Made by a program: the position numbers and the translations under genes | Assembly (NCBI RefSeq): GCF_040954835.1 | Contig: NC_090703.1 | Span: forward strand, 21,775,444-21,839,443 | Direction of reading: 5' to 3' | DNA length: 64,000 nucleotides | Source of the DNA: Lepisosteus oculatus | Lineage: Eukaryota > Chordata > Actinopteri > Semionotiformes > Lepisosteidae | Part shown: piece by piece, positions 1-10,399 of the stretch | Layout: every line of letters starts with the position of its first letter | Position numbering within the stretch: the stretch's first letter is position 1 | Notes under the pieces: generated by a model | Seen by the model: the letters and a program-made list of their open reading frames with translations, nothing else | Databases searched by the model: none | What the model was told of the DNA's origin: nothing

Positions 1-1386
1 TAATGTCACTTTCTATTGTTCTGACAGAGAAAAAATAGATTGAGTCTATGTTTAGAAAAACTGATTATTTTGTAGGTTTTTGATGGGATGATAATAGTGT
101 TGGCAGTGAAACCTTTATAGGTTTAATGTGAAAATGATCAGTGGTTGCTTTTGTCTAATGCTTCTTGGGGAAGAAAACACAATCCTGCTCCTTCTAGGTG
201 TCTCTTCACTTGACTCTACTCCCTGGTCTTCTAACTCTTCAGTCTTCAGTAATTACTAGAGTAATGAAGACAGTTAGTTTCATGACACCACATTTTTAGT
301 CTTCTCTAATCACTTTAACACTTCAACTCAGCTCTTCCCAAAACAAGAAATCTTCACTAAAAGCCATAAACCTTTCCCAGCTGATCCTGTTTGGCCAGGG
401 ATATTGCTCTCCAAGGGAGACAGCAGCAGCTGGTGTGCTCCTTCTCTCTCATCTCACTCCAAGAATGCCTGTCTGCTGATTTTAAGACACAGGGAATACT
501 CAGGACTATACCTGCTCCACCTTGACTCCTCTGCCAGCTATGAGGAGTTGGTACACTGCTACCTTTCAAAGTGTTGCCCCACTATTGATTTAGGGTTAAC
601 ATTATCATTACCTTTCACTATTTTGAATACCTATAAAAATTTTCAAAGTTTTTTTTGCTTTTGGATAGAGATAGACATTGTTTTTAGCCTTGGTGTGCAT
701 CATAAATTTTGAATCCTAGTGCTGTCATTTTATTGCCCTTGTTCTAATTGTCATTATTGTTGAGAATTTAATTTTTTTCAGTAGGTAGCCAAAACACCTG
801 AGCTTTCACCTCAAACAGTCACCTTTAGACGCCCCTGCAATCCCAAGATTGTGCTAATTTTGATTAGTTAAATATTTATTAAATATGATTGATATTATAA
901 GTGATACTGGATCTGCTTTTTAAACCAACTAGGGGTTAGAATTATTTAACTGAATACTACAATAAAAAAGCAGGTCTTTCGACAAGATAGTCATGTCTTT
1001 ATTTTCTATTTGCATTGCGAGCTCTGACCTACATGTAACTCTGGTGTTATTCTTTCCTTACTAAATGGGTGTAGTATCTTGATCTAGACCATATGTAGGT
1101 CCTCTTTAAGTAAAGTCTTCTCTCTCGTAATGCCGTGCGCGTTTTATTGTGAGAAAGTGTCACAGAATACTGGCTTAAGATAACCAAAATGCTAAAGCCA
1201 ATTGCTGAAACAGCTGCTTCTTCCTTGTTCGAAAACGTGATCCAGTTTCTCACTGTGGATGTAATTCACGATTATCTAGCTAAGGTCTATCCTACAAGCA
1301 CAAACACAAAGCACATGTATGAAATAGTTTGCTCCCCCTTTAGGTATAAAAAGATGTTTTTCCCCACAACATAAGAAGTGTGCAGG
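1..1386. other. Unannotated AT-rich stretch
   Basis: No gene, RNA or repeat is recognised here. The open frames on either strand are short, have no recognisable domain and show no splice-flanked exon structure. Codon-like composition is absent. Confidence 0.6.
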
Positions 1387-1555
1387 GTGTAATGGTGATG
1401 CAGTGGTGAGCATTGCTGCCTCACAATGTTGAGTCCCTGGGGTCAGTTCTTAGGGGGCTGTCTATGTGAAGTTCTCCCATTTGTTCATATACAGTAGGTT
1501 TTTTCCAGGTGTTCCCTCCAGGTTTTTCTGGTTTCCTCCCACAGTCCAATGATAT
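1387..1555 (+). repeat. tRNA-derived SINE, 3'-truncated
   Basis: This is the 5' half of the abundant SINE of this window. The tRNA-like head carries an A-box-like TGATGCAGTGG and a weak B-box region (GGGGTCAGTTC). The body has the CTCCCATTTGTTCATA stretch and TTTCCTCCCACAGTCCAA, both shared with the other copies (for example at 22.4, 33.8 and 34.9 kb). It breaks off where a Tc1-like terminal sequence begins, so the SINE was probably interrupted by or deleted against that element. The head is decayed and unlikely to drive RNA polymerase III. Confidence 0.75.
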
Positions 1556-1564
1556 ACTGTACAG

Positions 1565-2398
1565 GTACAGTACCAGTCAAAACATTTTTCATGATTATCT
1601 GTGCTTTAAACAGTATAAACTTGTCTATAAACACTTCATATTTAATTACATGATATGTGTACTTATAATCTTAAGTGAACTGCATCGAAAATATTAATTT
1701 TTCATTTTCAATAAAATGAACACCCAAGGCAAGCAGATTTCAATCTGAAGCCCAGGTTAGTTAAAAGTCAGAAATTTGTATAACATGGTGTCAGAACATT
1801 AAAAGAAGTTTAAAACTGTCTTTGTCAGATGTTCTCACAGCTAACTAGCACATTACCTAATTTACCTTTTGTCACCAATTATTGGTAAACAGGTGAGGGT
1901 CCACGATTACTATAAATATAGGGAGCACGGGCAAAAGTTTATAATTCCTGAATGAACATGGCACAATTTGCTCAGTAAACAAGGAAAAAGGAAAGTATAT
2001 AATTACTTTAAGAAATGAAAGCCAATCTTTAAGACAAATTGCAAGAACTTTGCAAGTGTCAGTAACTGCTGTGGCCAAGACTATCAAAAGATATGAAGAA
2101 ACTGGCACTCATGAGGACTGAAACAATTCAAGCAGGCCAAAGGTGATCTCAGAACCAGAGAATAAGTTCATTAGAGTCAGAAGTCTGCGAAACTGGCGAC
2201 AAACTGCCCCTGAAATACAAGCTGAGCTCAATGCAACTAGAAGTACAGATATTTTGACATCAACTGTTCAGAGGAGGTTGCCTGAAGCTGGCTCAAAGGT
2301 CCAATTTCTATGTTTTTTGGCCCAGGCAAGTCTTCATCTTATTCTGCACTCTTTACAATGGTTTCTCTACAGCAATTTTTCCTGGTAGGCCAGATTCA
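1565..2398 (+). mobile_element. Rearranged Tc1-like DNA transposon relic
   Basis: The left edge contains CAGTACCAGTCAAAA, which resembles the terminal inverted repeats of fish Tc1 elements. A possible start codon lies at 1958. From about 1975 the + strand encodes the Tc1 helix-turn-helix DNA-binding region, with SLRQIARTLQVSVTAVAKT followed by IKRYEETGTHED and a stop. It continues as KFIRVRSLRNWRQTAPEIQ and STVQRRLPEAG to about 2290. The next part of a Tc1 protein is found on the minus strand between about 2398 and 2300 (RLAWAKKHRNW), so an internal segment is inverted. The catalytic DDE domain is missing. The element is dead: stops, frameshifts, inversion and truncation. Confidence 0.85.
1958..2295 (+). 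pseudogene. Tc1 transposase N-terminal fragment
   Basis: Two helix-turn-helix modules of a Tc1-family transposase can be read across about 110 codons, broken by a stop after THED and by frame damage near the start codon. In intact relatives this region binds the terminal inverted repeats. The family's protein is about 340 residues, so roughly the first third remains. The catalytic aspartates would lie further downstream and are absent in this orientation. Confidence 0.82.
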
Positions 2399-2524
2399 CA
2401 TAACATAAAAGTTACTATTATAGTATTTTTTGTTGTGTGTGGTGTTCTAATAATGTTTTAATCTTAAAAAGAATAACTTTTAAGAACATTTCGCATTCAA
2501 TGAACTTGAACTAAGAAACAATAG

Positions 2525-2700
2525 CAATAGATACAGTGTGGAGGAGTCATCAGTACTTCAGACTTAGAATAGGAAGGTTGTGGGTTCAAATATTGGGATC
2601 AGTCCTACAAATGGTGGTGTCACTCACCATTTACCCACCTGTGTAAATGTATGAATGAGAGCTGTTTAGGATAAGCTTAAATAAGTTAATAAAATCATAA
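2525..2700 (+). repeat. SINE fragment of a second, V-like family
   Basis: A tRNA-like head is recognised from CAGACTTAGAATAGGAAGG followed by the B-box GGTTCAAAT. The downstream body contains ACCTGTGTAAATGTATGAATG and GAGCTGTTTAGGATAAGC and ends in TTAATAAAATCATAA. It differs from the abundant GATGGATGGA-tailed SINE. The short piece at 51.48 kb shares its B-box region. The usual central sequence of such SINEs is shortened. Confidence 0.6.
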
Positions 2701-2789
2701 CAGGGTATAAAGTATTTGTATCTACAGAAGAGCAACTAGATATATTCTGTAGTTTACGTGAATGCCATACACTAATAGGCAGAAGAAAC

Positions 2790-3160
2790 AGAATCTTTTT
2801 CGTCTTGAATGAAGCAGATTGCAAGGGGACCTGAGGCAACTATTCAAAATCATCATAGGCACTGGCAAAGTGAACCTAGAGGATTTCCTCAGAATGAACA
2901 GTGAAACATGAACCAGAGGACATAAGTGAAAATTAGGTCTAAATGCATTTAAAACAGGAAACAGGAGACATCTCTTTACCCAAAGGCTTATGGGAGTCTG
3001 GAACAAGCTACTAAGCCATGTTGTAGAAGCTGGTACCCTGGTTTCTTCAAGAAATGTCTGGATGAAATCCTCAGAGCAGTTAGCTATCAAACAGGCTAGA
3101 TGGGCCAAATGGCTTCCTCTCATTTGTAACCATTTTTATATTCTTTGTGTGTAACTATTC
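2790..3160 (+). mobile_element. CR1/L2-type LINE, 3' end of ORF2
   Basis: The + strand holds the C-terminal end of a non-LTR retrotransposon polyprotein, 5'-truncated. Recognisable pieces are RMNSET-like codons (CAGAATGAACAGTGAAACA) and RRHLFTQRLMGVWNKL, then a tail rich in CCTCTCATTTGTAACC. The same sequence recurs at 14.13-14.31 kb and 45.9-46.1 kb. Such 5'-truncated insertions are typical of target-primed reverse transcription. The reading frame contains stops, and the 133-codon frame on the opposite strand is only its antisense shadow. Confidence 0.78.
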
Positions 3161-3164
3161 TTAT

Positions 3165-3930
3165 AATCTTATGTGTACCTGGCATGTTGTGATTGTCGTG
3201 TTGTGACATGTAATTTTCAAGCCCTGTCTAAGAAAATGTTAAGTTCAAGGAAGAGAGTTGAATGGAGAGTCCTATCACTGGAGATGTAAGCCCATTGAAG
3301 ACTTTTTAGAAACACTGAAAAAATCTAACATTTAAATAAATAAAGCAGCGGTTGTGGTTTTCAAACGTCATCTCTCAGTAAAAGTTTGATTTGTATCTCT
3401 AGAATGAAGCAAGTGAATTTTCCCTTCTGTGGGGGACGTTAGGTGATTTCCAGACCTTTACAACCAGCTTTCTTCTCCTGCAGCCTGGGGAGCTGTGTTT
3501 TTAAGGTTTATACTGTTTGTACGAAGCACAAGATTATCTAATGGCCCATAATGTAGTTCCTCAAGTGGGAGTTTTGTGATCTTAAACCAGGAATTTAGAC
3601 ATTCCCAGAAAATCCTCCTGTGGACTTGAGTGAAGATAAATTAGAGTAGAAACCAAATCTTGCAATAACATATTTTCCTCTTTCAGTACAGAATATGATA
3701 TGATACAAGAGATAAATTCTGAGCACGGTCATTCTGTTTTTGGATTGACAGGAGAGAGAGAATATAGTTACACTTTCAGAAAAGATTTTGTTTGAGTCAG
3801 GAACCAATGAGTCAAATTGTTGTTTTCTACATACTATAACACTGTCACACATAGCTGTTTGTGTGTGTCTTATCCGATCATAATATAAACCTCACTTGTG
3901 TTCAGTCTGAAGAGGGAGAGAGGACTGAGA
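3165..3930. other. Unannotated stretch
   Basis: No gene or repeat is recognised. The sequence is AT-rich and lacks long open frames with family resemblance. Confidence 0.55.
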
Positions 3931-3933
3931 AAA

Positions 3934-3966
3934 CATATATATATACATACATATATATATATAAAC
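3934..3966. repeat. (AT)n-rich microsatellite
   Basis: This is an interrupted alternating purine-pyrimidine tract of ATATAT and ATACAT units, followed by further TATA-rich sequence. It could form a cruciform and is a likely length-variable locus. Confidence 0.9.
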
Positions 3967-3969
3967 AAT

Positions 3970-6215
3970 ATAACATTACTTTATATTATATAATATCTTA
4001 TCTCATCTTATAGTATGTGTGACAGTTTGTGGGGGAGATTGATAGTGTGACGTCTCAACTACAATAAAACGCACAGATATAACCAATAATCAGAGCGCTA
4101 CAGAGTGCTAAACAGCATTTTACATTGAATGACCTCTCAGCTAGGAGCACTACATTTGCAGACTTGTCCTCCATGTTTTCAAAAAGCATAACATGACTCT
4201 TCAGTCATAACCTGTCAGAAAACACAGCAGGTTTTTGTTTTAGTTTGCTTTAGCCTCTTTGTGCATACTCGCCTTTATTGTGTCTGAAGGACAGGTGCTT
4301 TTGGAATTGTGTCTTCTTGGAGAAACTTGTTTCACTTTGTGTCTCAACTCTGAGGATCTGTAAGGGATAACAGAAGACTTTTAAGTCTATAAATCTCTTG
4401 AGATTTATTCTTCGATAAACTTTGCCAAAAGCACCATGTCAGTCAGAAGCAAGCCTCACTTTGGACAAACAAAAATATGTTTATGTGTATTTACTGCAAT
4501 TGGTTATGCTTTTTAGTGTAATGGCTATAAAGCTAAAGAAGAAATGCTAAGTCTCATTTGAAACAACACATGTTTCATATGAGAGTACTTTAACAAAACA
4601 TTTCTAATAAAATGCTTCATTCCTCTCAATGGCTTTCCCCCCTTTTTTACAACTTAAAAAGCAATTTACCATTCCCTTTCCAAAATGGGACAAATACGCA
4701 TTTGGAATGTTGACACTTAATAAAGAAGAATTCAACTTGAAAATATACAAAAAAGTTAGGTGCACTGCGAGACATGGCTGAGTAAATTGCTCCGGACTCC
4801 CAGAACCCTTTGTTGTAATAAAGCGCATCCTGTTCTCAGTTTTAAAAGCACTTCCACTTTCTTTCCATTTGTTTTTTTTGTATTATTCTAACCCCAATGG
4901 CGTTCACTGTACACTCTCACTTGCCCGATCTCTTTATAGCTGGGAGAGGAAATTACATCATTTCCTGTTCCATACTCTGCTGTAATCTTATTTTTTAAAG
5001 GAAAATTAATTGTAAGCCCCCAGATTGCCCCCTTGTCTGTACCCTGTGAGCCATCTACGTTTGTTATAAAAATCTCTCAGAGTCCTAAGTTATAACCACA
5101 AAATGGAGTGGTGGCCATCAAAAGCACCATAGTCCTATTTCTTTTGGTATTTGTTATGATTTATTGTTCGGTATTTAATTATTTATGTATATATTAAAAT
5201 TATTTATTAGACAGAAAACCATTACATTAAATGCATATTTTGTTTTTCAAGGACGGAGGCAAAGTAAAAATAACTCTTAATAATCCATTTAGAATGAGAA
5301 GTAATATTTCTTCCACTAACTATTTCATTATTAAGAGGCCTGTTCCAATGGCATTCTATCCAGTGGGCTTCATGTGAAGTAGAACTTAACAAAATGGCCC
5401 TGGTGTACAAACTAGAACCACTGCATTGGCTCTAATATGCACAACTTTCTGTTAGTTTTCTTTTGTCTTATTCTTATTTTTTTCTTTTTGAGCAAAATGT
5501 GATGCACAGATATTTATTGTGGAGTGTTATAAGCACTGCTGAAAGAAGATATTCATGTTCCAAAGAACACTCTTTATTTTAAAGTTGATCATTTTACAAG
5601 ATACGTCTTGGTGCATCACATTTTTTGTGATGGTTTTTATGATATATTTTGCAGTGTTTGTCATGCAGGTAAGGTAGAAGGGTGTGTGTTAGCAATGTGC
5701 TCATTCCTTTTGATGGATGACAAAGCTTTTATTTAACAGAGAAATAATTCAGAGACACTTGTGTCAACTGTTCTTTGTTTTTTTGCAGTGGTGAAGAATT
5801 GTGAAAAGGAGTCTTAAAAACGTCAAATAAGGGCAAGTGAATCAAATTGTGGCTTCTCTGTGACTTAAGTGCTACACCAGTGAATGGTCAGCAGCACTCT
5901 TAAATGCGCAATCTGCAAACACTGTTCAAAATATGAGAAATGTACATCATAAATGTGTATAGTACTGCTTTCAGCAATATCTGGAAAATACAATTTGCTT
6001 TATTTAAATATTTAGTGTAGATTTGCTACTAATATCTTCTGGGCCAACTAGTGTGACACATTTATCTCTGTCTTGGTCCCTTTATTGATTAATTTAGTAA
6101 AGGGCTACATGTAGGCACAGAATGTCATTTTGCAGTTGTTTTTTCTCAGCAAACAGAATAACGACAATACGTTGACAACAACATAATGTGCATCAGAACT
6201 GGGGCTTTTGGCCCA
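3970..6215. other. Unannotated AT-rich stretch
   Basis: Nothing could be assigned. It contains several homopolymer and TTTATT-rich runs and no recognisable SINE head, LINE frame, RNA gene or exon. Confidence 0.5.
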
Positions 6216-6219
6216 GATT

Positions 6220-6490
6220 AGGATCAGCGGCGCAACCACAATGAGAAAGCTGAAAAACGTGCCTCGTTGCCACATGACATTGAATGCAAAAGTGGGTCAT
6301 GATGTACAGAAGATTTGCTGAATGTTCAAGCGCCTACTTCTCGATTCACCCACTTAGGGCTCCTATGTGCGAGCCGGTGAGGAGGTGAGCTGGAGACAGT
6401 GGCGTCACTTGAAAAAGGCCGCCGTGAACATCTCGAAAATACAGCAGAGGCGAGATTCGGAGAACTAAAAAAATGGAGGGTGCTTTTTTT
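6220..6490. promoter_or_regulatory. CpG-rich block, candidate regulatory element
   Basis: I count about 15 CpG dinucleotides in roughly 280 bases, in surroundings that have almost none. Examples are AGCGGCGCAACC, GTGCGAGCCGGTGAGG and GAGGCGAGATTCGGAG. No open frame of note spans it. It could be a conserved enhancer, a small orphan CpG island or a little-decayed repeat. No motif identifies which, so this rests on composition only. Confidence 0.25.
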
Positions 6491-6494
6491 CTGT

Positions 6495-7925
6495 GTACGA
6501 AGCTAGTACAGTCAAGCTCAGTTTAACTCTTTAGTGCCCACACTGGAAACTGGAAAAAACAAAACAAACTGAAAAGGATTAATATGGGTATGACCCTGAT
6601 AGGAAATGGAATGACCTTTCTATTTCTGTTGGTAAATGTTAAACGTTCAATTTACATTTACAAAAAAGCAGTCAGATATTTTGGCCTTAAGTTAATTTTC
6701 CATGATACAGTACCTTTTAAATAACCTGTGTGTAGATCTTCATGTCACATCTTTGTTGTTGCTTTTACTGTTTTAATGACCTCAAAAACCAGAATTTAGA
6801 CTCTGTCTTTTATCATGTCTTCGCTCAATTCAAAAACTACATACCAACACAGTCCAACCTTCAAAATCCCCATATGAAAGTTCACAGTGTGAATTTATCA
6901 TGCTGTTTCAGCACTTGTATTGTTTTACTAAATGTTTCTTAGAGTGTTCTCTAACATGGCTTCACTATTCTTTGACAGGCTGTATCATGGAAAGTTCATG
7001 ATATTGACTGACTTTAATAACAATTGCTCTGATGTTATATGTTTACAATATACAGAAATGTTGCTAAGACCATGTTGGATCCATGGTTCCATACCACCGT
7101 GACTCACTATTGTAAATGCCAGCAAGGGCATTGTAGAACCAGAGTAAACCATAGAAAAACATAATAATCTTTCTTTAGAGTCCAGATTTGTTTTGAAGAG
7201 GAGTACACATAAAAGAAAGATGTCTGAAATCTTTCTAAAAGTGAGAAACCTTATAAAAAACTAAATCTGATACACAAAGTGGGGGAAAAGTAAAATTGCA
7301 ACACACAACTTCTAAAGATGTTGTTGGTGATATAAAGAAACAATATTGGAAAGAATGGGAATATGATATCACTGGCTGAGAGACTTCAGCTATCTATGTT
7401 GAACAACTGCGAGAACTGAATGCGCAGCACAGACCAGAATTTAGAGTAACCTCTTCTTTCACAAGCCCAGGAGGAGAATAGGTGAGAATGGTTAACAAAA
7501 CATGGTGGAATCTGGTTGGAGATGAAAAAGGAACAGCTTGCCTCAGGTCTAGTTAATGCACACTAAGGCCATTGCTAAATCCATGGCTGTCAAGCGGGGA
7601 TGATGTATGGATTGTAGGGCCATATTTCACAGTAAGGAATCAGGCAAAGCTTGGAGCCTTTGAGCAAATAACCCTGCTGACAAGCTGTGAAGCCCACACC
7701 TTGTTCAGCCAAAGGGTTTTTAGGAACAGGCTAAAAATACTTCCTTCTTGGAGGAGTAGATTAGTAATTTTAGGTGGCAACATTTCATGTCATCATGTCT
7801 TGTTCAGGACTGTCACTGGCTTTTAAGGGGTGGTGACAGGAATGTGTGTGGACATCAACCAGAGAGACTGCTCTAATCTAAACACAGCAGAGTGATGGTG
7901 GTGTCTATTGCAAACCAGCCTCTCT
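6495..7925. other. Unannotated stretch
   Basis: No convincing gene or repeat. The open frames (for example 84 codons starting near 7572) have no recognisable domain or splice context. Confidence 0.5.
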
Positions 7926-7929
7926 AGAT

Positions 7930-8045
7930 CCCTGGGCTGCTCTCGTGCTTGTTTATTTAAAGACTTTTGCAAGGGCTGCTCACTCTCATAGCCTCTCAAT
8001 GACCCGCAGGCCTGCAGCTTCCAAGGGGATTAATTAAAGAAATGG
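7930..8045. promoter_or_regulatory. Conserved-looking non-coding block
   Basis: This short block has balanced base composition and contains CAATGACCCGCAGGCCTGCA followed by GGGGATTAATTAAAGAAATG. The latter includes a homeodomain-type TTAATTAA core. It looks like the developmental enhancers seen in vertebrate gene deserts, but that is only an impression. Confidence 0.2.
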
Positions 8046-8049
8046 GCAA

Positions 8050-9110
8050 AAAAAAAGGAAAAATATTGGAGACCACGACAACAAAAAAGTTCTGTATGAA
8101 CCAAAGTAGATGACTTTGGAACATGCACAAACCATCGTAGAGCTGGTCAAATTACTTTGTAAAGAACAGATAGTTGTAGAAATAAAGTGCTTGTGTTGAC
8201 AGAATGAATTAGGTCAATGTGACTTACAGGTCTGTTGTCCTCAAGATCGCATTTGATGTGTTCTGAATTATATTTTTATTTCTGCTTGAGTGATTTGCAT
8301 CTTGTGCCATGTGGTTGTTCGTGTGTCAGATCTGATTTGGAATAATCTAAACCTTACAAAAAAAATTGCTGTTGCTCAGATCATGAATTCACACACCCGG
8401 AAATGAAATTAAGGTGCTAACTGAAGCTGTACAATTCAGTATCAGGTTACTGAAATCCACTTCCTCGTGGATTGAAGATGTGTGTTTTGAGAAGCTGTTA
8501 TTGTTGTTTGTTGCTATTTTACCTCTAAAGACTTTTTTAGAGCAGCTCTTACTGATATTACAGCTGGGTGTCATAGAAGATATGACACACATAGAAGAAA
8601 CTAGGCTGAATAAAGTTAACATTATTCAGCCAACACTCTCTATTATACAGAGAGTATATAAGTGAAGTTACAGGTACAATAAATGAAAATGGCATTTAAA
8701 TTTTGTTTTGCAAGCACATTTAATGAATAGTATAATTTGTTCTTTTAGAAGGCCTTTGAAAGCATGTTGTTCTCAAGTTTATACTTGGTGATTGGCTCCC
8801 AAGCTGTATCATATTTGCAGAAGGGAATTATTTTATGTCTGTAATCTTTTAAAATTATCTGAGCAAACATTATTTGTAAGGTGAGGTTTGTTTTATGGTT
8901 TGTACTGTTTTAAAATGATCCCTACCTTGTTTGTTTCCATGCCAGATCAAAAAAAGAGGTTAAGTATACATTTCAAATTTAATGTAAAGCTTAATAGTAC
9001 CTTCATAGGTCTACAGTAAATATAGATAAATTACATTTTGCATGTCATCATTGCCTTCATTGGTCGACATCTGGACAAAGGTCTCCCACAAATTCTGTAC
9101 AGACTACTTT
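8050..9110. other. Unannotated AT-rich stretch
   Basis: No gene or known repeat is seen. One small hairpin, ACTCTCTATTATACAGAGAGT at about 8635-8655, has 7-bp arms. It is too short to support an RNA gene. Confidence 0.5.
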
Positions 9111-9114
9111 TTTC

Positions 9115-9215
9115 TATGGAACAACTAATAGGTTTATTCCATGCTGAAAAGAGAAGAGAGAAAACACAACGTTTCGGCTATGAAGCCTTCTTCGGGTGTG
9201 AGACCTTCTCCTTTG
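9115..9215. repeat. Possible dispersed repeat with GTTTCGGC...GAAGCC
   Basis: The stretch has CAACGTTTCGGCTATGAAGC followed by CTTCTTCGGGTGTGA. This inverted GTTTCGGC/GAAGCC arrangement resembles the ends of dispersed repeats in fish. I cannot assign a class, and no second copy is obvious in the window. The overlapping open frames here have no recognisable domains. Confidence 0.3.
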
Positions 9216-9763
9216 CAGACTATGCATGCTGTCGCAGCTACCCACCTGAACTACAGTACTCGTTTCTCTGTTTACATCTTACTTTTTCCCTACAAACATT
9301 GTTTCCATCTTGCTGTCTTACAGAAGGTCTCCTTCTTGGATGTTTTTTTTTGTCTCCTGGCATCTAGTTCAGTATTTCCTCAGTCCAACAATAATTTGCT
9401 GTTTGTGCTATATGGTACAGCTCATTGCCATTTTAGTCTCTTCACTCCCACAGTGACGTCACACACTCATTTCTGATCTGACCTTCTCATTCCCTTTGCT
9501 GACTCTTTTTCCCTTTCCTGTTTTCATCTTTTTGTTTTTTAAACAAGCAGCTTCCTGTCTCAATTTTTGTACTCAGGGTCCAGGTTTCACATCTGTATGT
9601 TAACACTCATTGGTCAAAGATGTACTTTCTGAGACAGAAAGGGAGCTTCTTCTTCAGGGTCATTCCAGTTTTTGACATCTGTTTTTCTTTTGGTACTATT
9701 AAATTACATAAATATATTTGTATTCCCATTTTATACATATTAGTGAGTTTTTTTTTACACTAG

Positions 9764-10060
9764 CTGAACAAGCTCATCAGGAGAGCAAGCTCTGTCATTG
9801 GGTCTGACCTGGACCCCTTGGACGTAGTGGCTGAGAGGAGAATGGTGTCCAAACTAGAGGCCATCATGGACAACATCTCCCATCCCCTCTATGACAGGCT
9901 TGTAGAAATGAAGAGCACGTTTAGCAATAGAATGATTCATCCACGGTGCGACAGGGAGCGCTACAGGAGGTCATTCTTGCCTTTTGCCATAAGACTGTAC
10001 AACGCATCCACCTTGCATCTGGAGAGAGGCAACATTGACAGTGACCTGTTTCTGGACTGA
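9764..10060 (+). pseudogene. LINE ORF2 C-terminal fragment
   Basis: Ninety-nine codons are open without a start codon of their own. The positively charged stretch after HPRCDRERYRRSF and the LYN motif near the end match the region downstream of reverse transcriptase in L2-like ORF2 proteins. No reverse transcriptase or endonuclease residues are included, so this copy cannot move by itself. Confidence 0.85.
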
Positions 10061-10146
10061 ACACATCTACTGCTACATCTGTTCTTTTTCTTTTCCCGTT
10101 TACAATCCGTTTTTTGCACAATATGTGCCAGGGACCCATGCAATCC

Positions 10147-10197
10147 ATTTATATTTATATTTATATCTATATTTACATCTATATTTATATTCATATG
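10147..10197 (+). repeat. Short tandem TTTATA/TCTATA units in the LINE 3' UTR
   Basis: About eight imperfect 6-bp units (TTTATA, TCTATA, TTTACA) lie within the LINE 3' untranslated region. The inverted copy at 49.2 kb has a different ATTGTA-like stretch in the equivalent place, so this segment is family-variable. Confidence 0.75.
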
Positions 10198-10365
10198 TGC
10201 AATATGATTTTTCTGCGTACTGTTCTGTTCTAGTTTGTTCTTTGTGTATCCTGGACTGTGAGTAACTCTTTTAGTGCACCCCTCACTGTACTGATTACAC
10301 TGTGGCTGTGTTGTCTGTGTTATGCTGCTGTTGCACTGCAATTTCCCTCATGGGATCAATAAAGT

Positions 10366-10394
10366 ATCTATCTATCTTTCTTTCTATCTATCTA
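10366..10394 (+). repeat. (TATC)n microsatellite at the LINE 3' terminus
   Basis: The LINE ends in repeated TATC/TTTC units directly after AATAAAG. The copy at 49141 ends in the same way with a single unit. Confidence 0.9.
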
Positions 10395-10399
10395 GCTCC

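Larger units (their letters stand above)
9764..10394 (+). mobile_element. L2/CR1-superfamily LINE, 5'-truncated, intact 3' end
   Basis: The insertion begins inside ORF2. One uninterrupted frame runs from 9764 to the stop at 10058-10060 (99 codons) and encodes the C-terminal tail typical of L2/CR1/Rex-type LINEs. It includes SHPLYDRLVEMKSTFSNR, HPRCDRERYRRSFLPFAIRL and YNAS. A 3' untranslated region follows and ends in CATGGGATCAATAAAGTATC plus a TATC microsatellite, the usual 3' end of this group. An open frame and tail this well preserved suggest a fairly young copy. The same 3' untranslated region appears inverted at 49141-49305. Confidence 0.88.

Noticed and set aside
2722-3123. 133-codon minus-strand open frame
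   Set aside because: It is the antisense of the LINE 3' fragment on the + strand, whose ORF2 codons are recognisable.
8630-8660. Hairpin as a microRNA precursor
   Set aside because: The 7-bp arms are far too short, and the mature sequence matches nothing I recognise.
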